Positions 1 to 11,996 of a stretch of DNA of 64,000 nucleotides are shown here, one piece after another. The DNA lies in assembly GCA_015680685.1 (NCBI GenBank), contig MNCI01017777.1, forward strand, positions 1-64,000. Direction: 5' to 3'. The notes under the pieces are model-generated. The model did no database searches and was not told the origin of the DNA. It was given only the letters and a program-made list of their open reading frames with translations. Every line of letters starts with the position of its first letter. Position 1 is the stretch's first letter. The DNA comes from Gnetum montanum. Taxonomy: Eukaryota; Streptophyta; Gnetopsida; Gnetales; Gnetaceae. Made by a program: the position numbers and the translations under genes.

Positions 1-850
1 GGATATCCCCTACACCTAACTATATGAATTATAAGCATACACTAGTGATTTAGTCATATTCAGTAGACTTAGTTACCTAAATAGTGAATCATGAAGTTGT
101 AAGTCATTATTTGCTTAACCCATAGTTTTGTCTAACTTTAAGTATGGTTAAGGCATAAGATATGTATTTTTATAATTATTTTATTATTTTTTTCCTAACA
201 ACTAGATGATTGAATATGGCTATAATCATTAAATTAATTACCTAATTAACTACTTCATTAACTAATTATCCTATCGTGGAGTACCCATTCCCATTTATCA
301 TACACATCCTAAATTGATATTAATGCCACTCAATTCTCAAGTATTTACTACTGTGCATACCAAGTCTTCATTGTTTGGATTACCAAATGGTAATAGGTTA
401 TGCTCAAAATGTTCATAGTCACATTTCTTATGAATGATAACATTAATTACATAATATAAAAAATAATGAAACTTGCATGTAAAGTAAAGTGTAGAAAAAT
501 AAGAGTAAACTAGTCTAGGTGCTATAATGGATGTAGGAAATATTGATTTTTATTGTCATTCATCCCAATGCATTAAAGTACATAGCCACTCAAATAAAAT
601 ACCATACAATTGCATAAATCCATAATACGAGCACTCAAAGAAAGAATGTTCTATCTTTGAAGGAAGAAATTGCAAACATTTACCTAACTCTATGATCAAA
701 AGATGTAATAGATGTGAGGGTTCCGCACATTTATATAGGCAACAACTACATTAGCTTTGACATATCTACATCAACACATCCTAGCATGTATTGATTGGGA
801 TATGTCGATAGAGATACATCAATGTAGTTTTTCTTATTGATGTTTCATCA
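1..850 (-). repeat. Athila-type LTR, minus strand, left edge cut by the window
   Basis: Read on the minus strand this starts TGATGAAACATCAAT (plus CATCA at 846-850) and ends near GTGTAGGGGATATCC at base 1, so only the last few bases of the LTR are missing. The TATA-like box (TATATAAA on minus) lies near 730-737. The U3 resembles that of N1 (32948-33803) and of the interrupted LTR at 20765. The 17 bases after it (851-867) carry no purine-rich tract like the one that precedes other family LTRs, so it is probably a solo or truncated LTR rather than the 3' LTR of an element to its right. Confidence 0.8.
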
Positions 851-867
851 TTATTTGAATTAGTCCA

Positions 868-1740
868 ATATTGAAGCCTTGGTTTTGCAAGCCAAGGATT
901 TATAGTTTTGTAAATCTCAAGGATTTTTCTAACAAAACAACTTTATCAAGAATCATCATTCCACCATGAGGAATTTTAAATTATTTCAACTTTTTCTATC
1001 AACATTGGTTCTTATAATATAGATTTACAAGGCGATGAACATAAAATTTTGAGAATATTTTTCGAGTGATGTTGATGCAAATAAAAAACTAGAGAACACA
1101 TAAGATTTTGTGAATATATTTAATCATAGTACATATATTGATCACTTTAGATAGACATATAATAAGATAAATTTTTTATCTAATAAGAAAATTATCAACT
1201 CAAAGATTAAAATTAACATTGAAAAGTAATATCAATCATGATAAAAAATGTGTTATCATTTTCTATTGGATACAAAAGTCAGCATTTTGCTAAAGCTTTC
1301 TATCACCAGCTTGAGTCATTTTGTTATTTTAAGTTCAAACATAGATGTTTAAGGTGATGTAAATGTTGTTAGAACAAGGATCATCCAACTTGGTAATAAT
1401 TAATTTTATCATCTTGATTTCTTAAAACATTATTTGTAAGATTTTATACTTGAGTAGACATTTCTAAAATTTGAAAGGATATTCTTTTCATGTTGTTTTT
1501 GGTGTTTTCTACTTAGTGTTAAGCATGTGATGTACTTTAAATTTTTTCCTTGTTGTAAACATTATTTTGGGGTCTAAAATTTCTATCTCTGGAGATATCT
1601 TAATTATAGGATTTGAATGGCATTATAAGATAGTAGTTCCTATAATGCCTACTCAGGAAATGTAATGAAGGATGAACTCTAAGCCTTTATTTAGGATTTA
1701 TACTTAAATTGTTTAGTAGTATTAGTAGGTAGATTTACCC
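868..1740 (-). mobile_element. LINE fragment L-1, 3' region only
   Basis: Closely similar to 3454-4375 and, from about 1150 on, to 22350-22990. Both longer copies carry LINE reverse-transcriptase coding at their higher-coordinate end on the minus strand, so this is the 3' half of the same LINE. It shares with L-2 an abrupt end at ATATTGAAGCC (868 and 3454). Just inside that end is a stem with arms CCTTGG and CCAAGG (876-897). No poly(T) is seen at the boundary. The other end (about 1740) is joined to Athila pol through a short CCCCAT overlap. No coding is recognisable in this piece. Confidence 0.65.
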
Positions 1741-3454
1741 CATCATTATGGGAAGAGATTGGTTAAGCATGGTCAGTGCAAGAATGGGCATAAGCAATTT
1801 ATCTTTAGAAATATCCAAGGAAAATAAGCTAGGAAAAATTGAGAAGAAGCATATTCCATGCATCGTGTATAGTGATAATAGGTGTAGTTGCATGTAAAAG
1901 ATTTGATTAATCAAGAGTACCTAAATTAAGGCATGTAATTAGTGTGCATAAGAAATTGACATTCAAAGGTATCTTTATGTAGTAGCCACAAAGCAAGAGG
2001 ACACCCAATGGTTGATAGCTGATTCAGATAGTAGCATAATATGCATGGAGCCAACTAAGAGCTTAACATGTGCATGTGTAGAAGGCATGGACAAAATTGA
2101 AAAAATTCCTTTCCAAATCTCTAATGAAAATGATGATGCCTATTGGGGAGAGTTGGAAATCTTTGATCACTTCAAGTAGGAGCCCTTAGAACTAGAAACT
2201 TTACTAGTTGGTATGAAGTATGCATTTTCAAAGAATGGTAAGCTAGTCATCATTAATGCCAAACTTGCTCTTGAGTAGAACAAAAAGTTATTGAAAGGAG
2301 TGAATAAATGGTCAAAAACCTTTTTTTACTCATATCTAAAGCTAATAGAAATTACTGCAAGGATATGCCAGCATCACATCTATATTTACCCAACTATAAA
2401 GCCTAGAAGGTAGCTACAGAGGTAGTTGAATTCCAAATTCAAGCAAATCATCGAGGAGGAGATAGGGCAACTCCTCAAGGTGGGGTTTATCTATCCAATC
2501 TTGGATAGTGAGCTGATTAGCCCAGTTGTATTGTATCGAAGAAGGGTGGCAAATGGTGGGTTTGTATTCACTTTAGGTTGTTGAATATGGAAATGTCTAA
2601 GGATCACTTTCCTTTGCAATTTGTGGATAAAGTATTAGACATTATATATGGGCATTGTTAATATAGTTTCTTGGATGGTTATAGTTTCTATAACCAAATA
2701 TATATTACATTAGAAGACTAGGCCAAGACAACATTCATGAGTTCTTGGTGGACTTTTGCATATTGTAAGATGCCATTTGGTCTGTGCAATGCCTCTACAA
2801 CCTTTCAATGCTTGATCCTTAGTATTTTTCAATAGCAGAGTGATACTAGTGTTGAAGTCTTCATGGATGACTTTTCCACCTATGGAGCTACAGTTGAGCA
2901 AGCCTTTGACCAAGTTAAGTAATTACTAAAGAGATGTGTAAAGACAAACCTATGGCTCAATTGGCAAAAAGGCTATCTCATGATCTAAGAAGGCATTGTG
3001 CTTGGGCACCAGATTCTATGAAAAGGCATTGAGGTAGACCCAGAAAAAATAAGGGTCATCTAAGAAATAGCATACCAAATAGAGACTATTAAAGATGTTC
3101 AATCATTCCTTGTACATACTAGTTACTATTGATGATTCATAGAGAATTTATTTAAGATCACAAAGCTATTAGTAGATCTTACAAGGAAAGATGCACCTCT
3201 CATTTGGACCAAGGAATGTGAACATGCATTCCAAAAATTAAAGAGAAACTTGTAAAAACACCAATTCTACAAGAACTAGATTGGTCTAGACCCTTCCATA
3301 TCATAATAGATCCTTCTAACTATGTCTTGGGAGCAATTATCATATAGATGGACAATAAGAAATGTCCATATTACATCCACTATGCAAATGAAAGAATTAT
3401 GGGAGCATAATTAAACTACACCACCATGGAGAAGGAACTAATGATAGTGGTGTA
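1736..3454 (+). pseudogene. Athila-type pol fragment P1 (end of PR, RT, part of RNase H)
   Basis: Starts inside the aspartic protease domain (IIMGRDWLSMVSARMG, about 1743-1790). It runs through the protease-RT linker (VATKQEDTQWLIADSDS) and the RT (KKGGKWWVC near 2545; LDGYSFYNQ near 2673; CKMPFGLCNAS near 2765; EVFMDDFSTYGA near 2855). It stops inside RNase H at TTMEKELMIVVY (near 3420). It is very similar to A1 10013-11732 and is interrupted by many TAG/TAA stops. Both ends lie against LINE sequence: L-1 on the left and the L-2 terminus on the right. It has no LTR of its own here. Enzyme identity is firm from motif order; no function remains. Confidence 0.85.
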
Positions 3455-6166
3455 TATTGAAGCCTTCTTTTTACAAGCCAAGGATTTACAATTTGGTAAA
3501 TCTTAAGGATTTTTCTAGTAAAACTAATTTATCAAGAATCATCATTCCCCCATGAGGAATTTTAAATTACTTCAACTTCTTCTATTGATGTTGAAATTTC
3601 TATTGATTCTTGCAATGTAGATTAACAAGGTGATGAGCATAAAATTTTGAGAATATTCTTATAGTGATGTTGATGAAAATAAAAAACTAGAGAAGTAATA
3701 ATATTTTGTGAATATTTTTAATCATAGTACATGTATTGATTACCTTGGATAGACATCTTATAAGACAGGTTTTATCTAATAAGAAAATTATTAACTCAAA
3801 GTTTAAAATTAACATTCACAAGTAGGATACAAATAATGGCAAAGATTCTCAATGTAGGATCAATCATGATAAAAAATGTGTTATCATTTTCTATTGGATA
3901 GAAAAGTTAGCATTTTGCTAAAGCTTTCTATCACCACCTTGAATCATTTTGTTATTTTCAGTTCAAACATAGATGTTTAAGGTGATGTAAATGTTTTTAG
4001 AACTAGGATCATCCTACCTACTAATAATTAATTTTATCATCTTGACTTTTTAAAACATTATTTATAAGATTTTATACTTGAGTAGACATTTCTAAAATTT
4101 GAAAGCATTTTCTTTTCACATTGTTTTTCATGTTTTCTACTTAGTGTTAAGCATGTGATGTACTTTAAATTTTTTACTTGTTTTAAACATTACTTTAGGA
4201 TCTAAAATTCCTATCTCTAGAGATATCTTAATTATATGATTTGAATGGAATTATAAGATAGTAGTTCCTATAATGCCTACTCAGGAAATGTAATGAAGGA
4301 TGGTCTCTAAGCCTCTATTTAGGATTTATGCTTAAATTTTTTAGTAGTATTAGTAGGTAGATATACCCCATGGTATATACTTTAATTAGAACTTTATAAC
4401 TCAACATTGCCCACAAAAATCAAATCCATGACTTAGCACTTTCAAATCATAAGTCTTACTACGAGGCAAATACCTCGTTGTATAGTAATATGAGTAGAAA
4501 TATTAAGTCATCATTAAACATCCTTATCCTTGATGATTGGAAAGAAATACTTAAATTTTAATAAAGGAGTATTTAAAATGATCTTTAAAAGATTGATGGA
4601 ATAGGTGAGTACATAATGCTAAAAAAATCAAATTAGAGTATGCCATGTACCAACTTCTCTAACAAGGTTAGTCTCTTTTAAGACTCTTAAGTATTAGACC
4701 ATGAAGTTAGAATGGATTTTTGAAGTCATTAGTATTATAGATGTAGTTTAATACTAGTAAATAATGTTAATGTAGGGAATCCAAAAATAGAGTATTTTAA
4801 GAGTTCAAAGAATCCTATATAATCCATACTTGGTTCAAACAAGCTTAGCTCTATATTTATAATTTGACTAAGAGGATCTTCATTGTTGATGAATGAGAGG
4901 ATATTTATCATTGAAAAGATGATTAATCTAACTTATGAATAGTAATTAAAGTTTATAAATAAACAATTTTAAAATATTTAAATAAGAAATAAAAGAATGA
5001 ATTCTACAAAATATGACATCCATCATGGACAAATTTATATCACTTTAGAAGCATAAGAAAAAGAAAAAAAATCATTTGAGAGGAAGAGAATATAATAAAG
5101 AATTCATAGACCAAATTTAACATCATCATTAAGTAGAAAACATTGGTTCACTTAAAGAGTGAGAAGATCATTCTATAGAAGGATATCTATTAATTCAATC
5201 AAAATGCTCCAAAATGGAAAAAGAATAATTAGAGAAATCATTACCACCTAGAGTTTCAATGCTTATTTTGTTAAGGATTGAGAAAATCAATGAATGAGGT
5301 TAATCTTAGACTCTTCAAGTGGTTATGCTAAATCTCAAATCCATGTCTTCCATGTTAAGAAATAAGCACCTTACTCTTTCTTCATTGAGGAGATGACAAT
5401 GTTGGATAGCAACAANGAATATTCTTAGGATTTTACTATGTGTCCTCCGAAGAGCTATTTCATTTTCTCAACCATTTCATCCTCTAAAAATACCAAACAT
5501 GGTCTCATGAATCCTTAAGAACTACTTTAGAGAGTTTGTCTTACCTTGACATATGTAAGATATGAGTGTATATAATGAATTGACATAAGGATTTTTCTTC
5601 TAAAGGTAATATATTATATTCACATAATAACATTGAAATAGGTATTTACATCTTCATTTTTACTCATCAAGAAGAATTTGTTTTCACTTTCTCAATGTCT
5701 TTTCAAAGTTTATAACTAAGTCCAAGTCCTCAAACAACACATCCATACAATATACTAGGATAGATTTTAGTATGAAAAATTTGCTTTCTAAAATTCCAAG
5801 CCTAAAGGCCTAAATCCCTGTACTTGATTTTGAAAGCATATAGAGCCTTGAAACCTCTTGCTATTTTTTCTTTAATGCACTTCTTATACATGTAAGTTTT
5901 TATATAAATAAGACTCAAACATTTAAAATAATCTACTATTTGCATATTTGTAGCTACAAAATGAATGCTATAATAGTTATATATTATACCCCATATCATC
6001 AATTTGGTTTTATCTACATTCCCTTAAAAACTATATGAATGAGAATAATTTTCTAAAATTTCAAACATATTTTTCATACCTTTTATAGTAGGGGAGATCA
6101 AGATAGAATCACTTGCATATAAAAGAAAATTTACTACTTGTGATTTAATTTTGATAAGATGACTAT
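3455..6166 (-). mobile_element. LINE L-2, 5'-truncated where the A1 LTR begins
   Basis: Minus-strand non-LTR retrotransposon copy, parallel to L-3 (22350-24879) by eye at above 90 percent similarity. Its 3' end lies at 3454/3455 inside P1 RNase H, and its 5' side stops at 6166 where an Athila LTR starts. The RT part is at 5700-6150. The remaining 2.2 kb has no readable frame and is presumably the decayed C-terminal domain and 3' UTR. A single N at 5416 replaces about 87 bases that L-3 has at 24042-24127. Confidence 0.75.
5700..6150 (-). pseudogene. LINE reverse transcriptase, C-terminal half (L-2)
   Basis: Minus-strand translation gives the segment downstream of the RT catalytic site. In L-3 the equivalent of the YADD box reads FYASDAML, followed by LENYSHLYSL, VDYFKCLGLIYIK (the FKYLG box of LINE RTs) and the thumb-like end IYPSILYGCVVWG. 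L-2 has the same order with VDYFKCLSLIYIK near 5920, but with stops. This motif order is typical of plant LINE ORF2. Endonuclease and RT fingers are missing because the copy ends at the LTR junction. Not functional. Confidence 0.75.
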
Positions 6167-7101
6167 TGATGAATCACATTTTGTCGATTTAATCGACAAA
6201 ACCCTATCAATGTGACCTCATTGTCTAGACCTTGTCAATGAGGCCAAGTTGACACATCATATTATGTGTAGATGTGGCCCTATCAATGTAGTGCCTATAG
6301 TTGGATATAAATACATGCTTCTAGTTGCATTTATGAGAAGTAGAGGTTGTAGTTGCAATAGAGCACTTGGAGTTTTTCCATTCAAAAGTTATAATTTTTC
6401 CCTGAGTGCCTATAGTAAGAGTCATTGAGTGTACAGATCTTTATTCGAGCATTAGTGTACCTGAGCACAATATTTTGTGTGGCAATAAAGATGAGATTTC
6501 TAATAAACGTTATAGCACTTTGGATGGATTAGCTATTTTATTTATGCATTTATTGTTTTTAATTATTAATTAAATGTTTTCAATTAGTTATTAATTATTT
6601 TCTAGTCATTACATTAATGAATCAATTAAGCCAAATAGGTTATATACATAAGTACAACTACTTTGAGTGTAATACATATTTGCATGCTAATCCTAGCAGT
6701 GCTATTGCTTCATTTGCCCAATAGCGTAGCACTTGGTTGCCCAATAGCAAATACGTGGGTTTAGGACATGTATGAAAAGTGAGATTAGATGCTTATGTTA
6801 GGATTAGTTAAATGCTAGTTAATTAATTAATTCAAATTATTTAATAAAATTCTTTTTATCTACGTTTGAGCACCAACTTATAAAATAGAAAATGATAAAA
6901 ATTGGATGCCTCAGTTCCACTTAACCATACGAATGTGCATCACAAGTGTAATCAGAAAGATAATGATTTACCTTAGGGCTAGATTCACTTCCTAAAGGAC
7001 TAGTGCATTAGAAACGATAAAGTTGGTAGAATTTAACTAGATCATTCATGAACACTTTATGATTTGTATGGTTGGGTGTTTGGGTAGCTCGCCACTCATC
7101 A
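6167..7101 (+). repeat. 5' LTR of Athila copy A1
   Basis: Starts TGATGAATCAC at 6167 and ends CCACTCATCA at 7101, immediately before a tRNA-Asp-type primer site. TATA box near 6310 (TATAAATACATG) and AATAAAG polyadenylation-type signal near 6487. U3 holds a 23-bp perfect inverted repeat (6179-6201, 11-bp arms around one T). U5 contains the family string on CTTGGTAATCC-like repeats near 6660-6760. The first about 480 bases correspond to the LTR piece at 24880, which starts at the same position of a LINE copy. Confidence 0.88.
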
Positions 7102-7102
7102 T

Positions 7103-7121
7103 TGGCACTATTGCCAAGGAC
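7103..7121 (+). other. Primer-binding site of A1 (tRNA-Asp type)
   Basis: TGGCACTATTGCCAAGGAC directly follows the LTR. The complement of the 3' end of plant tRNA-Asp(GTC) with CCA gives TGGCGCCGTTGCCGGGG, so this is a decayed match, mostly C-to-T and G-to-A type changes. The same site follows the LTRs of N1, N2 and N4. A tRNA-Asp primer is usual for Athila-type elements. Confidence 0.8.
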
Positions 7122-7249
7122 TTTCTTTGTGAAATGTGTGCTATGTAGGTCTATGTGAACACCACTAATATCGTTGTATGAACCTCAAGGTCAATATCAT
7201 TTCCACTATACATAAAATCCTAAAAAGCACATTGAAAATTTTATTTTGT

Positions 7250-9540
7250 TTTGTAAAATATCTTCTTCTTCTTGTAAGCATGAAGATATCAAACCATTGG
7301 TACCACAAGAATACAAGGTGGTATATACTCATCTAGATGAGCTTGTGTCAAGCTTCATCTTCATCCTACATTAAGATGAATAGCTATGATGGCATGATAT
7401 CAAGGGAAACATTGTTTTGCCCCATGATTGATTTATGAATAGGATGCTATTCAAGATCCTTAAGAAGTTGGAGATAGTAGATCTTCATGAAGAATACATT
7501 ATGAATGGATATGATAGTTGAAACTACTATCCCAATGAAACACAATGTAAATGAGATCAATGTTAGGAGAAACGCTATGAAGCTTCAAAGGGAAAACATT
7601 ACAACAATCCCTTATTCCTACTAAACCAAGATGACAATGAGGATCCTTCCTTGGAAGGTTGTCAACATGAAGATTCTCCACCCCCTATTACAAATGGGAA
7701 TAGTGTGAACCTAAAGTTCTGATTCACTGTCCATAAATTATGATCAAGAAGAAGTGATAGCCAAGGTAGGAACTTGGGTAAACACCACAATAGTAAGCAA
7801 TCTAAGGATGGTGATTGTGAGAGGTGTAAGAGTGGTGGTCGACACTATGATGGCAGTGGTTGTCCACCTTCCTCTTCATCTAATTCCAAAAATTCCTCTT
7901 CATTTAATAGTTCTCATGGAAGACATCGTTGAAAAAACTATGATGAAGGTGATCACTAAGATAACAATGACGATGAAGGTCACTAAAATCGAAGGGGTTG
8001 TTGAAACCATCATTAGCATCATTGACATAATGATGATGAAGAACCTCTATTGGGAACTCAAAGTATGCTCAACATTGTTAAGGTAGTGAAAATCCAAACC
8101 AAGGCATATGAAGGATAGTCAGATCAAGTGCCTAAACATGAACAATATCCCAAGATTTGATGGGTGATACAACTCTATTCTACAGACACATCTACAAGCT
8201 TTTCATGATGTTTGCACCTTATAGAACATAAAGAACAAGTTGCAAAAACTCAAGATTTTTCCAAGAACACTCATCAAGGAAGCTAAAAGTTGATACCAGT
8301 CCTTAGAGCCAAAATCTATTCATTGATGGAGTACCATGTTAGAGTTGTTCAATGACAAATACTAGATGTACTCTAGAGTGTCTAATTTGAGAAGGAAAAT
8401 CCATGGTTGGAAATAGGGAGCACATGAACCCTTGGATGCTACCATGGGTAGGTACTATTCACCCTTACAATGATACCTTGGCCATTATTATTCTCAGAGG
8501 GAACAACTTTTCCACATCATACATGGGATTAGAGTAGAAAAAAGAAGAACCCTTGGGGTGTATGCCCAAAGAAGATTGTCTGAATTAAGATCTCATCAAA
8601 TCCAGAGGTTAATTGAGTAGGTAGCAAAAGAAGAAGGTGAGCTATCAAAAAGGGAAATAACTATAGAGTATAATAGGGACCTGTCCATTAGAAAATGAGA
8701 GGTATAATTTTGTGATGAAGAGGAGTTACCACTTGATGAAGTGATGAATAGAAAGACCTTACCTATCCAAAAAACTATTTTTGATATTTTGACCAAGGTT
8801 GATAAGTTATGGGACTCTTTGGATGAAAAGTTTCAGACTACTATAAAGATTGTTGAAGAATCCAAAGAGCAAAATAGTGATCATAATCGCAAGAGGCAAA
8901 AGGAAGATGAACATGCCTACCAAAGAGGTAAGGACAAAGATGTTGTAATAGAGAAAGTTGTGAAGTTTGACTTTGATAATGAAATTGAATGTGACATATG
9001 CCAAGAAAAACATCCAAAGGGATGTTGCCCTGTGATGTCACACTTACAAGAGTCTAGAGTGTACACATTGAATCCTTTCCTACCATATAGGGAAGATCCA
9101 AGATGATTGTCTTACCCTCAAGGAAATCTAAAATAGTTCCACTAGTAACAACAAGTTGACTACCCAAGTGGAACTCCTCCACAACCTTATGAATAATGCC
9201 GATAGTGGTATTAAACAAAATCATGGGGGATGCCAACACCAAGGTAGTAGTACCCTTATAGAAAACTAGATCCATATGGGTACTACATTTAGTAGCCTAT
9301 CTCTGCTATGAGTTCTGCAAGCCATACATCATTCCAGCATCACTATTATCCTCCAAAGTATCATTGAACATATCCTCCACATGCCTTTGAACATACACCT
9401 CCACCTTCAACCCAATTACCTCCTGCTCCATTGATGCAAGGTGAGATCCCTCCATAGCCACAACAATGAAATGCTACAAGGGTTGTACACTCACAACCAA
9501 TTATTTAATTAAGTGGTCTAGATAATTAATCAAAGAAAAG
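7250..9540 (+). pseudogene. gag of Athila copy A1
   Basis: Aligns with N4 gag. The start codon position reads ATA instead of ATG (near 7255). The order is: an N-terminal domain; a Ser/His/Asp-rich stretch (GCPPSSSSNSKNSSS near 7855, then NDDEEPLLGTQSMLNI near 8030); the capsid-like Retrotrans_gag region (8090-8640); an acidic/lysine linker; a zinc knuckle CDICQEKHPKGCC (near 8990-9030); and a Pro/Gln/Tyr-rich tail (9100-9500). Frames change at least twice and there are many TAG stops where related copies have CAG. The Met/Val-rich reading at 7754-8086 is an out-of-frame shadow of the His/Asp-rich stretch. Gag would form the cytoplasmic particle; this copy cannot. Confidence 0.85.
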
Positions 9541-9679
9541 ACCTTTATTTCAGCCCAGTAGTCCTCTCTAGCCCTCACAACCTACTTTGGTCAATCACCC
9601 TACATCTCTAACACCCTCATCCTCTACATCAAATACCTTCAAGTGCCCTTCAAACCATGTGCAGCCTAGGAATTGCACT

Positions 9680-11996
9680 GTAATGTTAACACATGCTATT
9701 TCTAACTAGATTAAGGTTGGAAATATTCCTACAAAAAGATCTTACTTAGGAAGTCCACTCATTTATCTATAGATTGCTAGACAAGATCCATGCAAAGCTC
9801 TTCTTCACTCTAGTTTTGGAGTTAATCTTATCTCCCATGACATGTACAAGGTTTGGAACCTACCACCTATTAAGAAGAGCAACATTTGTCTAGAATTACC
9901 ATATTAGTCAATTACCATTTCTTTGGGTTTAGTAGAGGACATTATGATCATGGTTTGTGAGTGATATTATCTTGCTAATTTTTTGATAATCAAGGTGGAC
10001 AACAACAAAATTGACTTCCCCATCATTATGGGAAGAGCTTGGTTAAGCATGGTCAATGCAAGAATGGGCATAAGTGAGCTAACTTTAGAAATATCTAAGG
10101 AAAATAAGCTAGGAAAAATTGAGAAGAAGCGTATTCTATGCATCGTGTATATAATGGGTGAAGTTGCATGCAAAAGATTTGATTAATCAAGAGTACCTAC
10201 ATTAAGGCATGTAATTAGTGTTTATAAGAAATTAACATTCAAAGGTGTCTGTATGTAGTAGCCATAAAGCAAAAGGGCACCTAGTGGTTGATAGTTGATT
10301 CAAATAATAGCACAATATGCATGAAGCCAACTAAGAGCTTAACATGTGCATGTGTAGAAGGCATGGAAAAAATTGAACAAATTCATTTCCAAATCTCTCA
10401 TGAAAATGATGATAGCTACTGGGAAGAGTTGGAAATCCTTGATTACTTCAAGAAGAAGCCCTTAGAACTAGAAACTTTACCAATTAGTATGGAGTATGCA
10501 TTTTTAAAGAATGGTAAGCCAGTCATCATTAATGCCAAGCTTGCTCCTGAGCAGAAAGAAAAGTTGTTGAAAGTAGTGAATAAATAGTAAACAACCTTTG
10601 CTTGATCATATCTAAAGCTAATAGGAATTGATCCAAGGATATGCTAGCATCACCTCTACATTGACCCATCCATAAAGCCTAGAAGGTAGATACAGAGGCA
10701 ATTGAACCCCAAATTAAAGAAAATCATCAAGGAGAAGATATAGCAACTCCTCAAGGTGGGGTTTATCTATACAATCACAAATAGTGAGTGGATTAGCCCA
10801 CTCATAATTGTATTGAAGAAGGGTGGAAAATGGCAGGTCTACATTGACTTTAGGTTGTTGAATATGGCAATGTTTAAGGATCATTTTCCTTTACCATTTG
10901 TGGATGAAGTATTAGAAACTATATCTAGGCATTGTTATTATAATTCTTGGATGGCTATAGTGGCTATAACCAATGCAAATTATGATAAAAGACTAGGCTG
11001 AGACAACATTCTTGAGTCTGTAGGGAACTTTTGCCTATGGTAAGATGCCATTTGGTCTATGTAATGCCCTTACAACCTTTCAATGCTTTCTCGTTAGTAT
11101 CTTTCAATAGTAGATTGGTAGTGGTGTTGAAGTTTCATGGATGACTTTTGCACCTATGGAGCTACATTTGAGAAAGTCTTGGACCAACTTGAGTAAGTAC
11201 TAAAGAGCTGTGTAGAGAAAAACCTATGGCTCAATTGGCAAAAATGTTATTACATGGTCGAAGATGGCATTGTGCTTGGGCACCAAATTTTGTATAAAGG
11301 GATTGAGGTAGACCTAGAAAAAATAAGCGTCATCTAAGGAATTACATGTTAACCAAAGACTATTAAGGATGTTTAGACATTCCTTGTACACACTAGTTAC
11401 AACTAATGATTTTTTAGATAATTTCTCTAAGATCCAAAGCTATTGGTAAAGCTTACAAGGAAATATGCACCTTTCATCTGGATCAAGGAATGTGAACATG
11501 AATTCCAACAATTAAAAGAGAAACATGTAAAAACACTAATCCTATGAGCACCAAATTGGTTTATACCCTTCCATATCATGATAGATCCATCTAACTATGC
11601 CTTGGGAGTAGTGCTCATGTAGATGGACAATAAGAAATGTCCATATTATATCCACTGCGTAAGTCGAAGCATTATGGAAGCATAATTAAACTACACCACC
11701 ATGGAGAAAGTACTAATGGTAGTGGTATACATTCTAGAAATGTTTAGATACTATGTGCTTGGTTACAAAGTATTTGTGCATATGTACCATAGTGAAATTT
11801 GCTTCCTTGTGAATAAGCTAATAGTAAGCCCTTGTGTCATACGGTGGCTTGTGATCTTGCAAGAGTTTGATCTTACTATGGTAGATTGAAAAGGGATTGA
11901 AAATATGATCATTGACCACCTCTCTTGCTTAAGTTGAGATAACAAAGAGGAGGAGATCCTACTCTTTGATTAGTTTCTTGACGAATTCCTCTTAAC
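9680..11996 (+). pseudogene. pol of A1: protease, RT and RNase H; integrase missing
   Basis: Protease near 9770-10190: the DSG position is decayed (LHSSFGVNL), followed by IIMGRAWLSMVNARMG. Linker with CMKPTKSLTCACVEG (10318). RT has KKGGKWQVYIDFRLLN (10819), a damaged DGYSGYNQ box near 10950, KMPFGLCNA (11045) and MDDFCTYGA (11140). RNase H has YTTMEKVLMVVV (11692) and FRYYVLGYKVFVH (11737), ending at FDLTMVD. The sequence stops matching the family near 11996, just after RNase H, where K1 material begins, so the integrase and 3' LTR of A1 are absent. Very similar to P1 in the shared part. Confidence 0.85.

Noticed and set aside
3455-7101. LINE plus LTR as one chimeric mobile element, because the joint occurs twice
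   Set aside because: No polypurine tract precedes the LTR at either joint, and the sequence behind the LTR is primer site and gag, so the LTR is a 5' LTR inserted in a LINE. The double occurrence is kept as a finding.
7754-8086. Open frame of 110 codons, rich in Met and Val (likewise 39089-39400, 50181-50471 and 60607-60831)
   Set aside because: Out-of-frame or antisense shadow of the Ser/His/Asp-rich gag stretch. The correct frame gives DEPLLxTQSML downstream in every copy.
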